A stretch of 64,000 bases of DNA, taken from Jatrophihabitans cynanchi. GTDB lineage: Bacteria; Actinomycetota; Actinomycetes; Mycobacteriales; Jatrophihabitantaceae. Made by a program: the position numbers and the translations under genes. Shown here piece after piece: positions 17,554 to 24,567 of the stretch (position 1 is its first letter; the number at the start of each line of letters is the position of its first letter). Location of the stretch: positions 2,914,001 to 2,978,000 of the forward strand of contig NZ_CP097463.1 in the NCBI RefSeq assembly GCF_027247405.1, given 5' to 3'. Under the pieces are notes generated by a model. The model saw only the letters and a program-made list of their open reading frames with translations. It was not told the origin of the DNA and did no database searches.

Positions 17554-18851
17554 CCTCTGTCGCCGCCCGTCCTCCCGCATCTACCGCACCGTCCGCTCCG
17601 CACGGCGAGGGCATGTTCCGTTCGCTGCGGGTGCGCAACTACCGGCTGTACGCGTCCGGCCAGCTGATCTCGCTCACCGGCACCTGGATGCAGCGGGTCG
17701 CGCAGGACTGGCTCGTCCTCGAACTGACCAACTCAGGCACCGCGCTCGGCGTCGTCACCGCGCTCCAGTTCGGGCCTGCTCTCTTGTTCGGCCTATGGGG
17801 CGGCGTCATCGCCGATCGAGGCGACAAGCGCAAGATCCTCTTCGCCACGCAGGGTGCCCTCGCCCTCGTGGCGTTGCTGCTCGGCGTGCTCGACGTGGCC
17901 GGTGTCGTGCAGTACTGGCACGTGCTGGTGCTCGCGATGCTGCTCGGGTTCGTGTCGGCGGTCGACACGCCCGTCCGCCAGTCGTTCGTCGTCGAGATGG
18001 TCGGCCGCAAGGATCTGGCGAACGCGGTCGCGATCAACTCCACGATCTTCAACGCGGCACGGATCATGGGGCCTGCCATCGCCGGCGGCATGATCGCGGC
18101 GGTCGGCACCGGCTGGGCGTTCCTGGCGAACGCGCTGTCCAGTGCGGCCGTGCTCTGCGGCCTGTGGATGATGCGGCCCGCGGAGCTGTACCCGGCACCG
18201 CTCGTGCGACGGGCGCGCGGCCAGCTGCGCGAAGGCATTCGCTACGTGCGTCGCCGGGCCGACCTGATGCTGACGATGGTGCTCGTGTTCGTCATTGGCA
18301 CGTTCGGACTGAACTTCCAGATCACCACGGCGCTGATGGCCAAGCAGGTGTTCCACCGTGGCGCCAGCGGGTACGGGTTGCTGTCCACGTCGCTCGCCGT
18401 GGGCGCGTGCGTGGGGGCGGTGCTGGCGACGCGTCGTTCGGCGCGGCCGACGCAGCTGTTCCTGGTGGCGACCGCGATCGCGTTCAGCATGTTCGAGATC
18501 GCCTCCGGCGTGATGCCCGGCTACGACCTGACCGCGCTGCTGCTCGTGCCCACCGGGCTGGCCATGCTGACGCTGACCACGGCCGCCAACTCGTCCGTGC
18601 AGTTGGGCGTCGAGCCGACCATGCGCGGCCGGGTGATGGCGCTGTACCTGGTCTGCTTCATGGGCGGCACGCCGTTCGGGGCACCGATCGTGGGCTGGCT
18701 GGCCGGCGTCGCCGGACCGCGCTGGGGCCTGGTCGGGGGCGGGCTGATCTGCCTGGTCACCACGCTCGCCATCGCCGCAATCATCGGGCAGCGGCGCGGG
18801 CTGACCCCGTCGTACCTGGCGCAGCGCGCGTCCCGGGTCGCGCACGCCTGA
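17550..18851 (+). CDS. MFS transporter (DHA3-like, MarR-linked)
   Basis: 433 aa with about 12 hydrophobic helices. It has the opening FRSLRVRNYRLYASGQLIS and the early motif TWMQRVAQDWLVLELTNSG, both usual for the MFS_3/DHA3 branch, and the loop GGVIADRGDKRKIL between TM2 and TM3. It is likely an efflux pump whose level is set by the MarR protein encoded immediately upstream. The GTG start overlaps the marR stop. Confidence 0.9.
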   Translation: MTSVAARPPASTAPSAPHGEGMFRSLRVRNYRLYASGQLISLTGTWMQRVAQDWLVLELTNSGTALGVVTALQFGPALLFGLWGGVIADRGDKRKILFATQGALALVALLLGVLDVAGVVQYWHVLVLAMLLGFVSAVDTPVRQSFVVEMVGRKDLANAVAINSTIFNAARIMGPAIAGGMIAAVGTGWAFLANALSSAAVLCGLWMMRPAELYPAPLVRRARGQLREGIRYVRRRADLMLTMVLVFVIGTFGLNFQITTALMAKQVFHRGASGYGLLSTSLAVGACVGAVLATRRSARPTQLFLVATAIAFSMFEIASGVMPGYDLTALLLVPTGLAMLTLTTAANSSVQLGVEPTMRGRVMALYLVCFMGGTPFGAPIVGWLAGVAGPRWGLVGGGLICLVTTLAIAAIIGQRRGLTPSYLAQRASRVAHA

Positions 18852-18865
18852 GCGACAATGACCGG

Positions 18866-19645
18866 GTGCAGCTGATCGAGGTCGACGATCCGGCCGACCC
18901 GCGGCTGGACGATTTCCGCGCGCTGACTGACGCCGACGTGCGCGCCGACCGGCGGGGCATCGTCATCGCCGAGGGCGTCAACGTGGTGGAGCGGCTGGCG
19001 CGCTCGCCGTACCGCACCCGTGCCGTCTTCGGGGTGCGGTCCCGGATCGAGGCGTTGACCCCGGTGCTGGCCGACCTCGACGTCCCGGTGTTCGTCGCGG
19101 ACAAGTGGCTGCTCTCGGACGTCGTCGGCTTCCGGGTCACGCGCGGCGTCCTCGCCTCCGCCGACCGCCCGCCCCCACCGAGCATTGCTGCTCTGCTCGG
19201 TAGGGCCGAGCGGGTGGCGGTGCTGGAGGGGCTGAACGACTTCGAGAACCTCGGCGCGCTCTTCCGAAACGCCGCCGCGTTCGGGGTCGACGCCGTGCTG
19301 CTGGACGCCCGCTGCGCCGATCCGCTGTACCGGCGCAGCGTCCGCGTCTCGATGGGCCACGTGCTGCGGGTCCCGTTCGCGGTGCTGCCCGAACCGTGGC
19401 CCGGCTCGCTCGACCTGCTGCGGGGTTTTCGGCTGTTCGCGCTGACGCCGCGTGCGGGCGCGGTGCCGCTGCGCTCGGTCGCCACCGAGGGCCGGTGGGC
19501 GGTGCTGCTCGGCGCCGAAGGCCCGGGGCTCAGCGACGCCGCGCTCGACCGGGCCGACGTCCAAGTCCGGATCCCGATGGCCGACGGCGTCGACTCGCTC
19601 AACGTCGCGACTGCGGCAGCGGTGGCCTTCGCACAGCTCTGCTGA
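18866..19645 (+). CDS. SpoU/TrmH family RNA methyltransferase
   Basis: 259 aa from the GTG at 18866. The N-terminal ~100 residues are a substrate-binding domain. The SPOUT catalytic domain follows with motif 1 LEGLNDFENLGALFRNAAAF, motif 2 LLGAEGPGLSD and motif 3 RIPMADGVDSLNVATAAA. These three motifs form the trefoil knot that binds SAM. It probably 2'-O-methylates a ribose in rRNA or tRNA. GACAAT ends 6 nt before the start and could be a leaderless -10. Confidence 0.92.
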   Translation: MQLIEVDDPADPRLDDFRALTDADVRADRRGIVIAEGVNVVERLARSPYRTRAVFGVRSRIEALTPVLADLDVPVFVADKWLLSDVVGFRVTRGVLASADRPPPPSIAALLGRAERVAVLEGLNDFENLGALFRNAAAFGVDAVLLDARCADPLYRRSVRVSMGHVLRVPFAVLPEPWPGSLDLLRGFRLFALTPRAGAVPLRSVATEGRWAVLLGAEGPGLSDAALDRADVQVRIPMADGVDSLNVATAAAVAFAQLC

Positions 19646-19733
19646 CGCCGGTTGTCCACAGCCGGCTGCCGGTGTGTCGTCGGCTGCCCTAGTCTGCCGT
19701 TGGCGGATTTGCCCGATTTTCCTTGGGGGTGAC

Positions 19734-21059
19734 GTGAGCGCGGCGCTGCAGGTGGATCCGGGCGTGTACGGCGCCGCCAGCTCCACCCTCGGCGTGCTCG
19801 CGGCCGGGTCGGCACGCTCGGCCGGCGGCGGCGTGGTCGAGCTGCTCGCCGGGCAGTGCGGGATGGCCGGGTCGGATCCGGCCGGCGCCAGGTGGGCCGC
19901 GTCGTACGACGACGCCGCTGCCGAGGCCGTGCGCGGCACGCAGGACGCGATCAACGCCTGCTGCCGCCTCGCTGAGCTGCTCGAGCAGACCGGGTTCAAC
20001 TACGCGAGTGCCGACTCGGCGTCCGGCGGTGGGCCGCCGCCCGTCGATCGCACCGACTACGCCGCGCAGCAGGTGCGGTTGGCCGATCTTCCGGGCGCGG
20101 CCGGGGCGAGTGGCGTGGGGCCTCCCGCGGCGTGGTCGCTGATCGAGTCCGTCGTCGGGCGGGTGTGGCCGAACGGGCACCAGGACCGGCTGCGCTCGGC
20201 GGCGGCCGGGTGGCACGACTCGGCCTGCCTGCTGTACGACGCCGGGCACTTCGTCGCCGATGCCGTTGCGCAGCTGGCGATGCACTGCGCTCCCGAAACC
20301 GACGCGGCGATCGACGCCTGCAACCTGGTCCGCGACTGCTTCGACACGCTCGCGGACTCGCACAAGGCGCTCGGCCAGGCGTGTGCCGATTACGCGGATG
20401 CGATCGACCGTGCGCACAGCGAGGCCGAGCACGAGCTGGTCAGCCTCGTCGAGTGGACGGCGGGGATCGAGATCGCCGGCGCGGTCACCGCGATCATCAC
20501 CTTCGGTGGTAGCGAGGTGGTGTCCCAGGCGGCGGTAGCCGCGCGGGTGGCGGCGACGGCCGCGCGGGTCGCCGCGGTCATCGACCGGTTGGTGGCGCTC
20601 GCCGCCGACGCGGCCGAGGTGATCGCGATGGTCGCGGTGCGCGCCGGACGGGTTGCCGACTCGCTGCGTCCACTGCTGCAGGCGCGCCGGGTCGTGGCGG
20701 TGATGACGGAGGTCGAGCGGGCACGCGCTGCCAGGGCGGTCTACGCCGCGGAGCTCGATCGGGTGGCCGTGGCCGCCTCGGTCGACCTGTCGCGGGTTCC
20801 GCTCGCGGCTCGCGAGGAGGTGCTCGGCGCGCTCGAGCGGGCTCGTGCCGGCAAGGTCCGCTTCACCGGCCACGACGGCAAGGCGTTCGACAACGTGCCG
20901 CCGCTTCTACCTGGCGGGTCCGTCTATCACGAATGGACTGCCGCAGCCGCAGGTGCTCCGCGCGGTCCCTACCGCGTCATCCTCGCTGACCAGAATCCGA
21001 CGGCGATCTACTTTTGGAATCACGTCGATCCGCCAATTCTGATAGGTCCGCTGCCATGA
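19734..21059 (+). CDS. Polymorphic toxin with C-terminal RNase Sa/barnase-like domain
   Basis: 441 aa from the GTG at 19734, with a GGGGGTG Shine-Dalgarno. Residues 1-100 are helical and WXG-like (GARWAASYDDAAAEAVRGTQ); 130-350 is an Ala-rich helical region without a signal peptide, as in type VII-exported toxins. The last ~69 residues align by eye with microbial guanyl RNases: DGKAFDNV, SVYHEWTAAAAGAPRGPYRV, then YFWNHVD. Candidate catalytic residues are Glu400, Arg414 and His430. Their spacing (14 and 16) is close to RNase Sa (15, 16) and barnase (14, 15). Its stop overlaps the barstar-like gene by 4 bp. Target: cellular RNA, by inference. Confidence 0.8.
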   Translation: MSAALQVDPGVYGAASSTLGVLAAGSARSAGGGVVELLAGQCGMAGSDPAGARWAASYDDAAAEAVRGTQDAINACCRLAELLEQTGFNYASADSASGGGPPPVDRTDYAAQQVRLADLPGAAGASGVGPPAAWSLIESVVGRVWPNGHQDRLRSAAAGWHDSACLLYDAGHFVADAVAQLAMHCAPETDAAIDACNLVRDCFDTLADSHKALGQACADYADAIDRAHSEAEHELVSLVEWTAGIEIAGAVTAIITFGGSEVVSQAAVAARVAATAARVAAVIDRLVALAADAAEVIAMVAVRAGRVADSLRPLLQARRVVAVMTEVERARAARAVYAAELDRVAVAASVDLSRVPLAAREEVLGALERARAGKVRFTGHDGKAFDNVPPLLPGGSVYHEWTAAAAGAPRGPYRVILADQNPTAIYFWNHVDPPILIGPLP

Positions 21060-21595
21060 AGCCTGCAACCTCATTTGCCATCCATCTCGTCGTGGATGCA
21101 TGTGCCAGCGAGCCGGCACTTGAGAGTGTGAGGCTGAGGGGCGGCGCGGTGCTCGAACTGGATGTCGCGAAAGTCGAAGACCTCGATGCGTTGGAGAGGG
21201 CCCTGATCCGCACGTTTCACATCCCGTACCCGAGTCGCGGCTTCCAATCGCTCATCGACTATGGATCATCATTGGGGGAGTGGATGGACTCGACGCGAGG
21301 TTTCATGCTCTTCGTGACCGGGATTGACGGCTGTCCCGAGCCGGTCGCGCGCCAACTGGTCGCGATCCTCCCGTTCATGATCGATCGGTGGCGATCGATC
21401 GGCATCGCCTATGACACGCAGATCGTGGCTACGACGAGCCGGTCCGCGCTCCTCGATGAACTGCGAAGCTCAAACAGCAGGCTGAAGGCATTCGGGGAGT
21501 TGCCTGATCGCGTCGTCGAGTCCGGGCCGGTGCCGGTGTATGTGGACGGCGTGCTGGACGAGGCGGCGTCCGCCGGTGTGCGCCCGCCGTCCTAG
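21056..21595 (+). CDS. Barstar-like immunity protein
   Basis: 179 aa from the ATG at 21056, which overlaps the toxin stop (ATGA). The N-terminal half has a barstar-like layout: a first strand (VLELDVAKV), the helix DLDALERALIRTFHI, the loop and helix IPYPSRGFQSLIDYGSSLGEW, then the strand GFMLFVTG. The C-terminal ~80 residues extend beyond classical barstar (about 90 aa). Barstar blocks barnase by inserting acidic residues into the active site, and Asp and Glu residues are available here (DYGSSLGEW). Coupling and position make it the cognate inhibitor of the RNase toxin. Confidence 0.75.
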   Translation: MKPATSFAIHLVVDACASEPALESVRLRGGAVLELDVAKVEDLDALERALIRTFHIPYPSRGFQSLIDYGSSLGEWMDSTRGFMLFVTGIDGCPEPVARQLVAILPFMIDRWRSIGIAYDTQIVATTSRSALLDELRSSNSRLKAFGELPDRVVESGPVPVYVDGVLDEAASAGVRPPS

Positions 21596-21599
21596 CCTC

Positions 21600-21689
21600 G
21601 CTTCCCCCACCTACTGACCAGATTCTGTCCGGTTCCCCCATGGTGTGACGAAAACGAGGCGGGTGAATTCGTCAGCCGGTGGGGGAAGC
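21600..21689. repeat. 90-bp palindromic element, copy 1
   Basis: The element opens GCTTCCCCCACC and closes with GGTGGGGGAAGC, giving a long imperfect inverted repeat. A central conserved block, TTCCCCCATGGTGTGACGA, is shared with copies 2 and 3. It begins 4 bp after the barstar-like gene and could fold into a large cruciform or RNA hairpin that also ends that transcript. Confidence 0.75.
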
Positions 21690-21756
21690 CGGGCGGGGCG
21701 GGCAAAGAAGGCCGGGGCGGCGGCGAAGATGGGCGCAACGGCGTTCCAGTAGCCGC

Positions 21757-21850
21757 GCTTCGCCACCCCCGGTCGCGCTTTCCCCCACCCCAGCTGTGCG
21801 TCCCCACCCCAACTGTGCTTCTCCACCCCCGGCCGCGCTTCCCCCACGTC
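21757..21850. repeat. Imperfect ~20-bp tandem repeats (CTTCCCCCACCCC type)
   Basis: About five degenerate units share a pyrimidine core such as CCCCCACCCC followed by a purine-containing tail (CCGGTCGCG, AGCTGTGCG, AACTGTGC, CCGGCCGCG). The last unit merges into the left arm of palindromic copy 2, so the arm sequence itself seems to have been amplified. No coding pattern survives in any frame. Confidence 0.65.
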
Positions 21851-21926
21851 CTGACGAAATTCCTGCGGCTTCACCCATGGTGTGACGAGATCCGGGGCCT
21901 GGATTTCGTAAGCCGGTGGGGGGAGA
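21837..21926. repeat. 90-bp palindromic element, copy 2
   Basis: Left arm GCTTCCCCCACGTCCTGACG, centre TTCACCCATGGTGTGACGA, right arm GATTTCGTAAGCCGGTGGGG. The right half contains its own smaller stem (CGAGATC pairing with GATTTCG, one G-T type mismatch). It is more similar to copy 3 than to copy 1 in the right arm. Confidence 0.75.
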
Positions 21927-21934
21927 GGCCGGGA

Positions 21935-22054
21935 TCAGTGGCTGGCGGCTCGGACGGCGATCCCGGCCAGCGCGGCGACCGTCCAGGTCAGGGCCGCGGC
22001 GATCGGGCGGAACGGCCGGCGGAGCTTGCCGGCGGACGTGTAGGTGACGGACAT
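21935..22054 (-). CDS. Possible 39-aa single-helix membrane peptide
   Basis: An ATG at 22054 opens a 39-codon frame ending TGA at 21935. The product has a basic N-terminus (SAGKLRRPFRP) and one hydrophobic stretch (IAAALTWTVAALAGIAV), so it would be a small inserted peptide. There is no convincing ribosome-binding site, and it sits between two repeat copies. It is listed because the stretch is otherwise empty; it may not be translated. Confidence 0.25.
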   Translation of the reverse strand: MSVTYTSAGKLRRPFRPIAAALTWTVAALAGIAVRAASH

Positions 22055-22249
22055 GTTCGCAAAGAGGGCGGGCCCGGCATCGTGATACGCCGCGGCTCGG
22101 GTTCAGCCGAGCGCCGTCGGTTTGCGCGAGGCCCAGCGGACGGATGGGACGGAGCAACTGATCACAACCGTCGCGGGCGGAGTCAGCCACTATGGCGCGG
22201 CTACGACGACTGCAAGCCGCGGGCGCGACGGCGTCGTGGTGGTGGTTGC

Positions 22250-22339
22250 ACTTCCCCCACCGGCTGACGACATTTCGGCGGCTTCCCCCATGGTGTGCCG
22301 AAATCGCGGCGCTTGATCTCGTAAGCCGATGGGGGGAGC
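22250..22339. repeat. 90-bp palindromic element, copy 3, with partial right arm after it
   Basis: Left arm CTTCCCCCACCGGCTGACGA, centre TTCCCCCATGGTGTGCCGA, right arm CTCGTAAGCCGATGGGGGGA. An inner stem is formed by CGAAATC (22299-22305) and GATCTCG (22315-22321). A further partial right arm (TCGTAAGCGGGTGCGGGAAG) lies at 22350-22369. Together with copies 1 and 2 this makes a small family of dispersed palindromes. Confidence 0.75.
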
Positions 22340-22436
22340 CGGGCAGAGGTCGTAAGCGGGTGCGGGAAGACCGGGTCAGAAGGCGGTCCGTGACTGCCTG
22401 CCCGGGACCGCCTGACTCGGCGGCGCGCCCTGACCG

Positions 22437-22660
22437 ACCGGACCTGGCCCAACGGCCCTGACCAACCGGACCTGACCGACCGGACCTGACCAACCGGGCC
22501 GGGCCCGACGCGGACCGACCGGACCGACCGGACCGACCGGACCGACCGGACCGACCCGACCCGACCGACCGGACCTGACCGACCGGACCGGGCCCGACGG
22601 ACCGACCGACGCGGACCGGACCGACCGGGCCGACGCCGATCGGACCCGACCCGACTAGCC
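22437..22660. repeat. Low-complexity GGACCGACC tandem repeat tract
   Basis: Over 200 bp are built almost only from variants of GACCGACCG, GACCTGACC and GACCAACC. The purest run, near 22515-22555, repeats the 8-9-bp unit several times. All long frames through it are Gly/Arg/Ser/Val simple sequence with no codon bias, so it is non-coding. It lies just past the stop of the ABC exporter gene that ends at 22696 on the minus strand. Confidence 0.8.
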
Positions 22661-22695
22661 CGACCAGCCCGACCAGCCCGAACACGACCAGCCGC

Positions 22696-24567
22696 TCAGA
22701 CGAGGGAGTCGCGCCAGGACTCGTGCAGGGCAGCGAACTCGCCCGCGCCGGAGGCGATCAGGTCAGCGGGCGTGCCGTCCTCGACCACCCGGCCGTCGGA
22801 CAGCACGAGCACGCGGTCGGCGATCTCCACGGTCGAGAGCCGGTGCGCGATGATCAGCGCGGTCCGCGAGGCGAGCACGGTGCGCAGCGCCCGCTGCACG
22901 GCGCGCTCGGTGGGCACGTCCAGCGAGGAGGTGGCCTCGTCCAGGATCAGCACCGCCGGGTCGGCCAGGAAGGCCCGCGCGAACGCGACCAGCTGCCGCT
23001 GACCCGCCGAGAGCCGCCCGCCGCGCTTGCGCACGTCGGTGTCATAGCCGTCCGGGAGCGCGCTGATGAACCCGTGCGCGCCGACCGCCTCGGCCGCGGC
23101 CACGATCTCCGCCCGGGACGAACCCACCTTGCCGAACCCGATGTTGTCGGCCACCGACCCGGAGAACAGGAAGCCGTCCTGCGTAATCATCACCGTCGCG
23201 CCGCGCAGGTCGGCCTCGGCCAGTTCGCGCAGGTCGATGCCGTCGAGCCGGACCGTTCCCGAGGTCGGGTCGTAGAAGCGTGAGATCAGCTTGGCGATCG
23301 TGGTCTTGCCGGCGCCGGTCGCCCCGACGAGCGCGACCGTCTGCCCGCCAGGCACGTCGAGCGTGAGCGAGTGCAGTACCGGACGGTCGGCGCTGTAGCC
23401 GAACTCGACCGACTCGAACGCGAGGGCGCCGCGCACCGGGTGCGGCAGCGGTGTCGGCGACGACGGCTCGGGCACTGCCGGCTTCTCCGAAAGCACCGCC
23501 GAGATCTTCTCCAGCGCCGCCGTCGCGGACTGCAGCGAGTTGTAGAAGACCGCGACGTCCTCCATCGGGTCGTAGAACTTCCACAGGTACAGCAAGAAGG
23601 CGGTCAGCACGCCGAGGTCCAGGCCGCCGGCAGCCACCCGGTACCCACCGACGAGCAGCACCACGACCTGCGCGACGTTCCCGATCAGCGCCGTGCCGGG
23701 GATGAACACCGCGTGCAGCTTGAAGGCTGCCTTGTTCGCATCGCGGTAGTCCTCGTTCAGCACCGCGAAGATGCCGTCGTTGCGCTTCTCGCGCCGGAAC
23801 GCCTGCACCGCGCGGATGCCGTTGAACGTCTCGACGATGTTCACGATCAGCGTCGCGACGCTCTCACGGGTGCGCCGGAACACCACCTGCGCGCGCCCGG
23901 AGAACCACCGGTACAGCAGCCACACCGGCAGCAGCGAGCCGAGCGCGATCAGCGCCAGTGGCACGTCCAGGAAGAACAGCAGCACGCTGATCGCCGCGAT
24001 GTTGAACATCGCGGTCAGCAGCCCGTCCAGGCCGGAGTCGAGCAGTTCGGTCAGGGTGTCGACGTCGGACGTCAGCCGCGAGATCACCCGGCCGGACGTG
24101 AACCGCTCGTGGAAGGACACCGACAGCGCCTGCATGTGGTCGAACCCGCGACGGCGCAGGTCGAACAGCACTGCCTGCCCGATCCGTCCGCTGCGGATCA
24201 CGAACACCGAGCGGAGCCCGCCGGACATGATCGCCGACACCGCGAGCGCGATCGCGACCACGGTCAGCGACGTGTAGTCGCCGCGCTGCGCGTGCGGCAG
24301 CGAGGTGTCGATGACGATCCCGATCAGCCACGGCTCGGCCATCGTCGCGACCACCTGAACCAGCACGATCAGCAGCACCCCGACGATCGCCCGCCGGTGC
24401 GGACGCACCAGGTCGGCCAGCAGCCGGCGCGCGTCCGCGCGCAGCCGGGGGCGACCGGTCAGGACCAGGTCCTCCTGCTCGCGCGCCGCCTGCTGCGCGT
24501 CGGGGGTGAGCCGGCCCTGCCAGTGCGACGGGTCCGAGGGCCGCTCGACCGTGTCGGCATCGGTCAT
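22696..24567 (-). CDS. ABC exporter half-transporter (permease-ATPase), catalytic subunit
   Basis: 623 aa: six membrane helices in residues ~60-350, then an ATPase with Walker A GATGAGKTT (Lys421), signature LSAGQ, Walker B LILDEATSSLD (catalytic Glu544) and the switch AHRLST. The consensus Glu is intact while the signature has Ala in place of the usual Gly. That is complementary to the upstream partner, so the pair probably forms a heterodimer with one full and one degenerate ATP site. The start overlaps the partner's stop by 4 bp (ATGA). Substrate unknown; lipids or drugs are typical. Confidence 0.93.
   Translation of the reverse strand: MTDADTVERPSDPSHWQGRLTPDAQQAAREQEDLVLTGRPRLRADARRLLADLVRPHRRAIVGVLLIVLVQVVATMAEPWLIGIVIDTSLPHAQRGDYTSLTVVAIALAVSAIMSGGLRSVFVIRSGRIGQAVLFDLRRRGFDHMQALSVSFHERFTSGRVISRLTSDVDTLTELLDSGLDGLLTAMFNIAAISVLLFFLDVPLALIALGSLLPVWLLYRWFSGRAQVVFRRTRESVATLIVNIVETFNGIRAVQAFRREKRNDGIFAVLNEDYRDANKAAFKLHAVFIPGTALIGNVAQVVVLLVGGYRVAAGGLDLGVLTAFLLYLWKFYDPMEDVAVFYNSLQSATAALEKISAVLSEKPAVPEPSSPTPLPHPVRGALAFESVEFGYSADRPVLHSLTLDVPGGQTVALVGATGAGKTTIAKLISRFYDPTSGTVRLDGIDLRELAEADLRGATVMITQDGFLFSGSVADNIGFGKVGSSRAEIVAAAEAVGAHGFISALPDGYDTDVRKRGGRLSAGQRQLVAFARAFLADPAVLILDEATSSLDVPTERAVQRALRTVLASRTALIIAHRLSTVEIADRVLVLSDGRVVEDGTPADLIASGAGEFAALHESWRDSLV

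Noticed and set aside
21600-22660. CRISPR array
   Set aside because: The repeats are long palindromes at irregular spacing or pure tandem units without unique spacers, and no cas genes are present.
21672-22685. 337-residue open frame on the minus strand in the repeat region
   Set aside because: The product is simple sequence (GLVGLVG, GRSGRSG) produced by tandem repeats; no start signal or codon bias.
19646-22695. Integrated prophage or mobile island with integrase
   Set aside because: No integrase, transposase, tRNA attachment site or phage structural gene is visible around the toxin and repeats.
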